A DNA stretch of 64,000 bases from assembly GCF_018612875.1 (NCBI RefSeq), contig NZ_JAGGRI010000013.1, forward strand, positions 120,227 to 184,226, written 5' to 3'. Positions 41,562-49,078 of the stretch are shown one piece after another. The stretch is from Lysobacter sp. ISL-50. Lineage in GTDB: Bacteria > Pseudomonadota > Gammaproteobacteria > Xanthomonadales > Xanthomonadaceae. Both the position numbers and the translations under genes were made by a program. Positions within the stretch are counted from its first letter, which is position 1. Each line of letters starts with the position of its first letter. Below the pieces are notes generated by a model, which was given only the letters and a program-made list of their open reading frames with translations, ran no database searches and was not told the origin of the DNA.

Positions 41562-43442
41562 ATGCGTTGCCTGAATCTGTCCCTCGCCATTGCCGGCGTC
41601 CTCGCCCTGCCGGCCACCGCCCTCGCCGCGCCCGCCGGCGGCGCCACCGATCTCGACCAGGTCGTGGTCACCGCCAACCGCACCGCGGTCAGCGTCAACG
41701 ACCTGCTGACCCCGGTCGAAGTGCTGGACCGCGCCGACATCGAACGCAGCCAGGCGCGCGATCTCAACGATCTGCTGCGCGGCCGCGCCGGCATCACCAT
41801 CGCCAACCAGGGCGGCGCCGGCAAGCTGACCACGCTGTTCCTGCGCGGCAGCGAATCCGACCACGTGCTGGTGCTGGTGGACGGCATCCGCATCGGCTCG
41901 CCGACCTCCGGCCTCGCTGCGCTGCAGGATCTGCCGCTGGAACTGATCGACCGCATCGAAATCGTGCGCGGCCCGCGTTCGAGCCTGTACGGCGCCGACG
42001 CCATCGGCGGCGTGATCCAGGTGTTCACCCGTCGCGAGCAGCAGGGCTTCGCCCCGCGCGTGCACGTCGGCGGCGGCAGCGACGGCACCATCGAATACGG
42101 CAGCGGCTTCGGCGGCCGCGGCGGCCGCGGCTGGTTCGGCGCCGACTACAGCTTCCGCAAGACCCAGGGCATCAACGCCTGCCGCGGCGCCGGCTTCCCG
42201 GTGTTCGCCGGCTGCTTCACCGACGAGCCCGATCGCGACGGCTACGAGAGCCACGCGCTGTCGCTGCGCGGCGGCGTCGAGATCAACGAGCAGTGGAGCA
42301 TCGAAGGCCAGGCGCTGCGCGCGGAAGGCCAGAACGAGTACGACGGCAGCTTCGGCAATTATTCCGAGACGGTCCAGCAAGTGATCGGCGGCAAGGTCGA
42401 TTGGCGTCCGTCGGAAGCCGTGCACGTGCAGTTGACCGCCGGCCGCAATGTCGACAGTTCGGATAATTACCTGGTCAACGGCCTCGTCGGCCCGGCCAAC
42501 ACAACGTCCCGCGCGCGCGTCGGCCATTTCGATACCGATCGCGACAGCGCGACCTTGCAGGCCGATTTCACCCTCGCCGAAGGCCACTTGCTGACCGCCG
42601 GCTTCGATTGGCTGCGCGACCGCCTCGACAGCGACACCTCCTACGACGAAACCGATCGCGACAACAAGGCCGGCTTCGTCCAGTACCAGGGCCGTTTCGG
42701 CAACCAGTCCTTCGAAGCCAGCGTGCGCCGCGACGATAACGAACAGTTCGGCGGCCACACCACCGGCGGCGCCGCGTGGGGCCTGAACTTCGCCGAGAGC
42801 TGGCGCGTGACCGTGGGTTACGGCACCGCGTTCAAGGCGCCGACCTTCAACGAGCTGTACTTCCCGTTCTTCGGCAACGCCCATCTGAAGCCGGAAGAAT
42901 CCAAGACCTGGGAAGTCGGCCTGGCCTACCGCGGCGACGGCTTCAACGCGCGCATCGACGGCTTCGACACCCGCGTCGACGAGCTGATCACCTTCGATTC
43001 GGCGATCAACCTGCCGAACAACATCGAACGCGCGCGCATGCGCGGCGCCGAGATCGGCATCGACACGAGCTTCGCCGGCTGGACCCTGGCGGCGAGCGCG
43101 AGCTATCTGGACACCGAGAATCGCGTCGGTTTCTTCCGCGGCAACGACCTGCCGCGCCGCGCCAAGCACAGCGCGCGCATCGACCTGGATCGCGCGTTCG
43201 GCAAGTTCCGCATCGGCGCCACCGCGGTCGGTTACGGCTCGCGTTACGACGATGTCGCCAACACCGTCCGTGTCGGCGGCTACGGCACCATGGACCTGCG
43301 CGCCGAGTACGCGTTCAGCGATTCGCTGAGCCTGCAGGCGCGCGTGGCCAACGTGTTCGATCGCGAGTACGAGACCGTGTCGTACTACAACCAGCCCGGC
43401 CGCGAGTGGTTCCTGACCCTGCGTTACGCGCCCAAGCCCTGA
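41562..43442 (+). CDS. btuB: TonB-dependent vitamin B12 receptor
   Basis: 626 residues, near E. coli BtuB (614). Signal peptide 1-22 (LPATALAAPA), TonB box region DLDQVVVTANRT, plug elements (DLNDLLRGRAGITIANQGGA; VLVLVDGIRIGSPTSG; IEIVRGPRSSLYGADAIGGV) and a barrel ending in WFLTLRYAPKP. Control by an upstream cobalamin riboswitch confirms the substrate class. ATG at 41562; the longer frame overlaps the riboswitch. Followed by a terminator; no further cobalamin uptake genes nearby. Confidence 0.95.
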   Translation: MRCLNLSLAIAGVLALPATALAAPAGGATDLDQVVVTANRTAVSVNDLLTPVEVLDRADIERSQARDLNDLLRGRAGITIANQGGAGKLTTLFLRGSESDHVLVLVDGIRIGSPTSGLAALQDLPLELIDRIEIVRGPRSSLYGADAIGGVIQVFTRREQQGFAPRVHVGGGSDGTIEYGSGFGGRGGRGWFGADYSFRKTQGINACRGAGFPVFAGCFTDEPDRDGYESHALSLRGGVEINEQWSIEGQALRAEGQNEYDGSFGNYSETVQQVIGGKVDWRPSEAVHVQLTAGRNVDSSDNYLVNGLVGPANTTSRARVGHFDTDRDSATLQADFTLAEGHLLTAGFDWLRDRLDSDTSYDETDRDNKAGFVQYQGRFGNQSFEASVRRDDNEQFGGHTTGGAAWGLNFAESWRVTVGYGTAFKAPTFNELYFPFFGNAHLKPEESKTWEVGLAYRGDGFNARIDGFDTRVDELITFDSAINLPNNIERARMRGAEIGIDTSFAGWTLAASASYLDTENRVGFFRGNDLPRRAKHSARIDLDRAFGKFRIGATAVGYGSRYDDVANTVRVGGYGTMDLRAEYAFSDSLSLQARVANVFDREYETVSYYNQPGREWFLTLRYAPKP

Positions 43443-43475
43443 TCGTTGCGGCGACAGCCGAGCGCGATGGTTCGA

Positions 43476-43509
43476 AACGAAGCCCGGCATCGCCGGGCTT
43501 CGTTTTTTG
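43476..43509 (+). terminator. terminator of btuB
   Basis: ACGAAGCCCGGC-atc-GCCGGGCTTCGT followed by TTTTTTGG; perfect 12-bp stem. It also faces the 3' end of the minus-strand cluster. Confidence 0.93.
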
Positions 43510-43515
43510 GCGTGG

Positions 43516-44514
43516 TCAATCGAACACGCTGCACGTCAGTTCGGATTCGAAATCCCCGACCCAATGCGGCAACGGTTTGGGAATCCGCGCCTTGCCCCTC
43601 TCGCGCGCCCAGCCGCGCAGGCGCGCGAGCTCCGGCGAGCGCCACACCGCGACGCCGTAGGGACTCGAACACACTCGATGCTCCGGGCGCATGCTGCGCA
43701 GTTCCGCGTTCGCACCCCAACCGGTCGCCGCGGCCGCGGCATGCAGCTCATACAAACCCTGCGCGCCGGATCGCGCCGCGTGCTCCAGCGCCAGCGTCAG
43801 TTCGATCGGATCGGGATAGAACGGCGACAAACTGCTCGCGCGCAATTCCTCATTGCCGGCCCAGCGCAAGGCCGCGCTCAGCATTTGCGTGGCTTCGCGC
43901 ACGCCGGGCAGATGCGACAGACCGACCGCGGCCAGGAAGCCGAGAACGTTCGCGGTGGCGGTGCAATCGACCATGTCGAAAGCCGCGCCCTCGCGGCTCC
44001 AGGTCGCGAAGGTGCCCACGCGCAGCCACGGCGGACGCAGCGCGGGAAAGCGCGCGATGCGCCGCCGCGCGATGGTCATGCAGGCGGTGCGGCGCGCATC
44101 GTCCAGATTGATGCGCCCGGCATGCAGCAGTTCCAGCGCCATTATCGCGGTGTCGTCGACATCGTCGGGCAACACCGGCGCCCAGTCGGGTTGCGCGCCT
44201 TCGGGCCAGAAACGGAAGCCGCCGCGCGAGGATCGGCACGCCTGCAGGGTATCGAGCATCGCGCCCGGCACCGGCAGCCCGTGGCGACGCAGCGCACGCA
44301 CGCCCAATGCGGTCACGAAGCCGTTGCGGTCGCGGCGTTGTTGCCCGCCCTGGCTGACCTGGCTTTCGATCAGATAGGCGCTGGGCAGGCGATCGACTAC
44401 GCCGGAGCTGGTCGCGATGCGCTCATCGGATGCGGCAACGTCGAAGCACGCGCTGCGCTCGCGACCGGGCCCGCGGCGCGGGCCCGCATCGTCGGTTCTA
44501 TTCACAACATGCAT
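43516..44514 (-). CDS. half-length alpha-toroid protein with class II terpene cyclase DVDDTA motif
   Basis: 332 residues, soluble, no signal peptide. Near residue 100-125 the sequence SSRGGFRFWPEG is followed by PDDVDDTAIMALELL. D-V-D-D-T-A is the acid motif of squalene-hopene and class II diterpene cyclases, and GGFRFW resembles a QW-type repeat; helix pairs follow. Typical cyclases are 500-650 residues with two toroids; this has one, so activity is doubtful. Start at 44514 is supported by GGAG 8 bp upstream; another ATG is at 44547. Last gene of the 59.0-43.5 kb cluster. Confidence 0.5.
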   Translation of the reverse strand: MHVVNRTDDAGPRRGPGRERSACFDVAASDERIATSSGVVDRLPSAYLIESQVSQGGQQRRDRNGFVTALGVRALRRHGLPVPGAMLDTLQACRSSRGGFRFWPEGAQPDWAPVLPDDVDDTAIMALELLHAGRINLDDARRTACMTIARRRIARFPALRPPWLRVGTFATWSREGAAFDMVDCTATANVLGFLAAVGLSHLPGVREATQMLSAALRWAGNEELRASSLSPFYPDPIELTLALEHAARSGAQGLYELHAAAAATGWGANAELRSMRPEHRVCSSPYGVAVWRSPELARLRGWARERGKARIPKPLPHWVGDFESELTCSVFD

Positions 44515-44567
44515 CGTGATCGCTCCATCGATCGCGGACTCCCGCATTGCGCATCCGCTCGCGCGCT

Positions 44568-45518
44568 TCACGTCGGCCGCAAACCGCATTGCACCCAGGT
44601 GTTGCCGGCGATGTCCGCGCCGACGCCGACCATGCCGTGGCGCCAGCGCCCGTCCGCGGGACCGGCGGCCAGGGCCTCGTAGACCTGCGCCGACAGCCCT
44701 TCGCCGAGCCCGCGCATGCACGCGGCCACTTGCGCGTCGTCGCGGAAAATCGCCTTGGCGAAGGTGAACCAGGTCAGCGCGCGCACCTGTCCGTCGGCGG
44801 ACAAGGCCAGACTGATGCCCGAGGGGCGCGGCAGATCGTTCGCCGGCACCACCTGCGCCACGCGCCGCATCATCGGTCCGGCATCGCCGAGGCTGGCCTG
44901 CGCCAACATCCGCAGCGCGGCCAGATCGAGTTCGCTGGCGCGCGCATAGCATTCCACGCTGCCGTCGGGATTGACCCCGCACATGCGCCAGAACATCAAT
45001 GCCGAATCGAACAGCGCGTGGCGCTTGCGCCATGCCGGCGGCAGGCGCCCGTCGGGCAGATCGACATAGAGCTTGGTCGCCAGACCATCGCCATGACGCG
45101 CCGAGACCCAGGCGCCGAACTTGAGCCGGTGGCCGCGCTGATGCTCGAACCACGGCGCCAGATCGCCCTGCCATCCCAGCGCTTGCGCGGCGATCGCCAG
45201 CCGCTCGTTTTCATCGACTTCGGGCGCGGCGACTTCCGCGGTCCAGCGCACCGCGGCCTCGCGCGAGGTCCAGGCGAACTCCACCGGCAGGCCGGTGTTG
45301 GTGAGGCGGCTGAAACTCCAGGCGACCTCGGGCCAGCACGAGTCGTGCAGCGGCGCGAGCACGCCGGCGAGCATCACCCGCGCCGCGTCGGCCTGCGCGG
45401 GCAGCACCGCGCGCAGGCGTTGCAAGGTGGCGACGACCGGCGCGGCCAACATCGCCGCACTCCTCGCCTGCGATGGGCTCGCGCCCGCGCCCATCGCCGC
45501 ATCCGCATCGTGGTTCAT
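44568..45518 (-). CDS. uncharacterised protein, possible ABBA-type fold
   Basis: 316 residues, soluble. No clear family. It has repeated beta-hairpin segments with the sense of aromatic prenyltransferase (ABBA) proteins: GLPVEFAWTSREAAVRWTAE, LATKLYVDLPDG, GISLALSADGQVRALTWFTF, GVGADIAGNTWVQCGLRP. This is weak pattern matching only. ATG at 45518 has GAGG upstream; an in-frame ATG at 45572, 4 bp behind the stop of the 1094-residue protein, is the alternative. Between that gene and the DVDDTA protein, same direction. Confidence 0.35.
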   Translation of the reverse strand: MNHDADAAMGAGASPSQARSAAMLAAPVVATLQRLRAVLPAQADAARVMLAGVLAPLHDSCWPEVAWSFSRLTNTGLPVEFAWTSREAAVRWTAEVAAPEVDENERLAIAAQALGWQGDLAPWFEHQRGHRLKFGAWVSARHGDGLATKLYVDLPDGRLPPAWRKRHALFDSALMFWRMCGVNPDGSVECYARASELDLAALRMLAQASLGDAGPMMRRVAQVVPANDLPRPSGISLALSADGQVRALTWFTFAKAIFRDDAQVAACMRGLGEGLSAQVYEALAAGPADGRWRHGMVGVGADIAGNTWVQCGLRPT

Positions 45519-45576
45519 CGGCTGCCTCGCGTCGCGCCGTGGTTGGCCGGTGGTGGCGATCGTCGCGTTCATCGGC

Positions 45577-48500
45577 TTATTGCACCGCCACCAGTTCTTC
45601 CGTGTCGTCCACCCAGGCGCGCTGATCGAACTGGCCCTGCATGCCGACGAAGGTGAAGCGGCGGCGGTACTTGCGCTTGTCCGCGTTCTTCAGGGCGATG
45701 CGCAGCTTGACCGGGTCGGTCTGGGTGCCGGCCATCTCGATGCGTTCGCTGCGCTTGTAGGCGCCGTCCTCGTACTTCACGTCGATGAAGACGCGCTTGA
45801 CCATGGCCGGATCGAACACCGGGATGAACTCCAGCTGCAGCGCGTCCTCGAAGCTGTCGTGGATCAACAGCTCGGGCACATCGATCTCGACCGGCGGCGT
45901 CGCCGGATCGGGATTGGCCGCGCCCTTGCGCCGCTGCACGATCTGATAGGTCACGCCGCGATTGGCCGGCGCCGGCTTGGCGCCGCGCAGACGCCAGGTC
46001 TTGGGCCCGGAGTTCGCGGTCAGGGTCAGCGTGGTCTTGGGCTCGGGCGTGGCGTAGCCGCGCGCCTGCAGCTTGACGTCGATGGCTTCGACCACGTCCC
46101 AGTCGATATCGCCCGGGGTCGCGGTGAACTGACGGAACTCCACGTGCTCGTAAGGATTGACGAACAAGGTGCGGTCTTCGGTCTTCGCCGCCGGGATCGT
46201 GTACGAGGTCTTATCCGCGGCCCAATCGGACTGCGGATCGAAGTGGTACTGGTAGGCGGCGTCGTAGTCGATGTCGCGGGTCTGGTTCATGAACACTTCG
46301 AAGCGCTTGACCCCGACTTCGCCCGGCGTGAACACGAAATCGGCGTGCTTGTGATCGCGCGGCTTGGTCTTGTCGCCGTAATCCAGCGCGACCTGCGCCG
46401 ACTTGAGATCGATCGGCTCGAACGCGATCGGCATGCTCGCCTCGACAGCGAACTGGCGGAAGAACGGATCGTCCAGATCGATTTCCTTGAAGTACTTCGA
46501 CTTGTCGCGCAGATCGCCCAGCATCAGGCCGAAGAAACCCTGCGGCGCGTAGGTGCGGCGCGTGGCTTCGGAACGGTTGTAGCGCAAGGTGAGTTTCTTG
46601 CGTTCTTCCTGGCGCACGAACTTGAGCTTGAGCGACAGGCTCACCGCCGTGGGCGGCGTGGGCAAGGTCGGCGTGACCGGCGGGGTCACCGGCGGCGTCA
46701 CCGGAGGCGTGACGGGCGGTGTCACCGGCGGCGTGACCGGTGGGGTCACCGGCGGCGTCACCGAAGCCGGACGGCTCAGACGGCCGTGCCAGCGATTGGG
46801 CGTGGTGCCGGCGGCGCGGCCGGTCACGTGCACGACGCGATTGTCCGGATCGCCGCCCATCGCCGAATGCGTACCGGGACGGCTGCTGGCCGGGACATCG
46901 CCGTTGGCGGCCTGCGCCGCGATGGTGAACGTCGCGCCGGCGCGACGCGCCACCGCGAGCGCGACATCCAGGCGCCGCTGCGACAAGCGCCGGTTGTAGC
47001 GTTCGCGCTGGGTTTCGTTCGCGCCGCTGACATGCTCGTGGCTGGCGTAGGCCTGGAAGTTGAGATTGCGCGGCGCCGGCAAGCCGCGAATCCACGCCAT
47101 CAGACGATCGGCGCCGCGTTCGCTGCCGGTCCAGTTGCCGTCGCCTTCGATGCGCAAGGTGCCCGAGGCGTCACGATAACGCGGGTCGGTGGTGGTGTTG
47201 TCCACGTAGGCGCGGAACTGCGGCGAAGGCGTGTTGGGATTCCAGCCGGCTTCGGCGGGTTTGTCGAAATCGAAGAACAAGCCGAAGGTCTGTTCCTGCG
47301 CGGTGGCCGGCCACTCGACATCGATGCGCTTGGAAGAATCGGGATTGACCGTGATGGCGACGCGTCCCTGCGCGTCGGCGGCGACGACCTGATCGTCCAC
47401 CTTCACCACCGCGCCTGCGCCGGTCACGGTGATGGTTTCGGCCAGGCCGCTCGCGGCCGGCGTGTGCGTGACCGACAGGCCGGCCGGCAACGGCGCCGGT
47501 TCGGTCGAATCGACGCTGAGCGCCGCGCGTTGAATCTGCGGCGCGGGAGGCGGCGTGGTGCCGCCGCCGGTGCCGCCCGTCGTGCCGCCGCCGGAACTCG
47601 CGCCGGTGCTGCCACCGCCGCTGAAGCCGCCCCCGGGGGCGGTGCCGCCCGTGCCGCCACCGGTTCCGCCCGTGCCGCCACCCGTTCCACCCGTACCGCC
47701 GGTGCCGCCGCCGGTTCCACCGGTGCCGCCACCCGTACCACCCGTACCACCCGTGCCACCGCCGGTTCCGCCGGTGCCACCCGTACCGCCTGTACCGCCG
47801 CCAGTTCCGCCCGTGCCGCCACCGGTTCCACCGGTGCCGCCGCCCGTGCCGCCCGTGCCGCCGCCGGTTCCGCCGGTGCCGCCACCCGTACCGCCCGTGC
47901 CGCCGCCGGTTCCACCGGTGCCGCCGCCCGTGCCGCCCGTGCCGCCGCCGGTTCCACCGGTGCCGCCACCGGTTCCACCCGTACCGCCGGTGTTACCGCC
48001 GCTCGAACCACCGCCGGCGTTGGCCGCATCGGTCGCGAGCTTGCCCGGCACCAGGGTCGGTTCGAACCACTTGCTCAGCAGATCTTCCTTGAAGAAATCC
48101 AGCGCCCACTTTTCCTGGTCGCGCTTGTCGTCGGCATCGGTGAAGGCCTCGACCTGGATGTCGATGACGCCGTTCTGCACCAAGGATTCGAACGCCGCAT
48201 CGACGCCGGCCTTGAACCAGGCGTACTGGCCTTCCAGGCTGGCGCTGAAGTGGTTGTAGATGCGCTCGAAATCGGCGGTGATCGTGACCTTCAGGGCCGG
48301 CCGCATCGCCAGGTACTTGAAGTTGTAGATCACCCCGATCGGGGTCATGCCGTCGCTGAGCGCGGACTCCAGGATGGTCGCGCCTTCCGAGGACAGGCTC
48401 AGGCTGAAAGCGGCGCGGTTGGCCGCATCCATCGACGGCACCGACGCGCCGAGGATGTGCTCGACCGCGTTGAAGGTGCCCGGCTGCGCGGGCTGCGCCG

Positions 48501-48861
48501 AGGTTCCGCCGGCGCCCTGCACGTTCAACGCCACGCACTGCACCGAGCCTTCTTCGAATGTCGCGCAGGTCAACCGCACCGGCAGCTTCACGTCCGGTTC
48601 GGCGTTGAGCCGGCCGATGATCCTGGACTCCATCGACGAGGGCAGTTGCAGCGTGGTCACGAACATCACGAAGCCGCCGCCCTTGTCGGCGGCCGTGGCG
48701 TCGGCGACGCGGTATTTGAGGAAGCTGAATTCCTTGCGCCCGTCGGGCTGGCGCGTGGCCAGCGCGACCGGTCCCGGCAGGTACCAGAACTGGCTTTTGT
48801 CCGCGTGATCGCGGAAGACGGTGATGCCGTCGATGGTGATCGGCTTTTCGAGGCTGAGCAT
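45577..48861 (-). CDS. large multidomain protein: shared N-terminal module, Gly-Thr linker, OmpA-like domain, beta repeats
   Basis: 1094 residues, no signal peptide. Order: N-terminal module shared with the five neighbouring genes (VFRDHADKSQFWYLPGPVAL at 15-34; CATFEEGSVQCVAL; AAFSLSLSSEGATI; VIYNFKYLAMRPALKVTI), a Gly-Gly-Thr low-complexity linker (about 287-424), an OmpA-like segment (about 520-680: LFFDFDKP, ASHEHVSGANETQRERYNRR, LSQRRLDVALAVARRAG), an eight-fold Val-Thr-Pro-Pro linker (699-728), and C-terminal beta modules (DWDVVEAIDVKLQARGY; VFIDVKYEDGAYKRS). ATG 48861 follows AGGAG. Cell envelope attachment by the OmpA-like part is possible but there is no export signal. Confidence 0.7.
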   Translation of the reverse strand: MLSLEKPITIDGITVFRDHADKSQFWYLPGPVALATRQPDGRKEFSFLKYRVADATAADKGGGFVMFVTTLQLPSSMESRIIGRLNAEPDVKLPVRLTCATFEEGSVQCVALNVQGAGGTSAQPAQPGTFNAVEHILGASVPSMDAANRAAFSLSLSSEGATILESALSDGMTPIGVIYNFKYLAMRPALKVTITADFERIYNHFSASLEGQYAWFKAGVDAAFESLVQNGVIDIQVEAFTDADDKRDQEKWALDFFKEDLLSKWFEPTLVPGKLATDAANAGGGSSGGNTGGTGGTGGGTGGTGGGTGGTGGGTGGTGGGTGGTGGGTGGTGGGTGGTGGGTGGTGGGTGGTGGGTGGTGGTGGTGGGTGGTGGTGGGTGGTGGGTGGTGGTGGGTGGTGGGTGGTAPGGGFSGGGSTGASSGGGTTGGTGGGTTPPPAPQIQRAALSVDSTEPAPLPAGLSVTHTPAASGLAETITVTGAGAVVKVDDQVVAADAQGRVAITVNPDSSKRIDVEWPATAQEQTFGLFFDFDKPAEAGWNPNTPSPQFRAYVDNTTTDPRYRDASGTLRIEGDGNWTGSERGADRLMAWIRGLPAPRNLNFQAYASHEHVSGANETQRERYNRRLSQRRLDVALAVARRAGATFTIAAQAANGDVPASSRPGTHSAMGGDPDNRVVHVTGRAAGTTPNRWHGRLSRPASVTPPVTPPVTPPVTPPVTPPVTPPVTPPVTPTLPTPPTAVSLSLKLKFVRQEERKKLTLRYNRSEATRRTYAPQGFFGLMLGDLRDKSKYFKEIDLDDPFFRQFAVEASMPIAFEPIDLKSAQVALDYGDKTKPRDHKHADFVFTPGEVGVKRFEVFMNQTRDIDYDAAYQYHFDPQSDWAADKTSYTIPAAKTEDRTLFVNPYEHVEFRQFTATPGDIDWDVVEAIDVKLQARGYATPEPKTTLTLTANSGPKTWRLRGAKPAPANRGVTYQIVQRRKGAANPDPATPPVEIDVPELLIHDSFEDALQLEFIPVFDPAMVKRVFIDVKYEDGAYKRSERIEMAGTQTDPVKLRIALKNADKRKYRRRFTFVGMQGQFDQRAWVDDTEELVAVQ
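46672..46765. repeat. 12-bp tandem repeat encoding Val-Thr-Pro-Pro
   Basis: About eight copies of a 12-bp unit (minus strand GTGACGCCGCCG-type) in the coding region of the 1094-residue protein; third positions differ between copies (GTCACC/GTGACC), so protein sequence is conserved more than DNA. Confidence 0.85.
47590..48000. repeat. Gly-Gly-Thr coding tandem repeats
   Basis: About 400 bp of 6- to 18-bp degenerate units (minus strand GGCGGTACGGGCGG-type) encoding Gly-Gly-Thr-Gly-Gly blocks, the linker of the 1094-residue protein. On the plus strand the region yields a spurious Pro/Val-rich frame. Imperfect units suggest old expansion with drift. Confidence 0.9.
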
Positions 48862-49078
48862 GACGAACTCCTGTAGATCGTGAGCTCCCGACGCAGCTCG
48901 AAGCGCGCGGGGAAACATTTCCTTGTGCGATGGACGCAACCGATGCCGCCACCGCCGTCCACCCTCGCCCCGTCATCCCTCCGGGGCTTTATCGCGCCAT
49001 CACGCTGAAGTCCGCGCCCCCGCCTTCGCGGGGATGACGAGCCAGAGCGCGAGGGTCGCGGCGCGGCGGGTGTCGGCG

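Noticed and set aside
43516..45518. Terpenoid biosynthetic gene cluster
   Set aside because: No prenyl diphosphate synthase, P450 or other tailoring genes; the DVDDTA protein is only half the size of class II cyclases. Kept as an open question instead.
47555..48259. Plus-strand Pro-Val-rich frame resembling a structural protein
   Set aside because: Complement of the Gly-Gly-Thr coding repeats of the minus-strand gene; no start signal.
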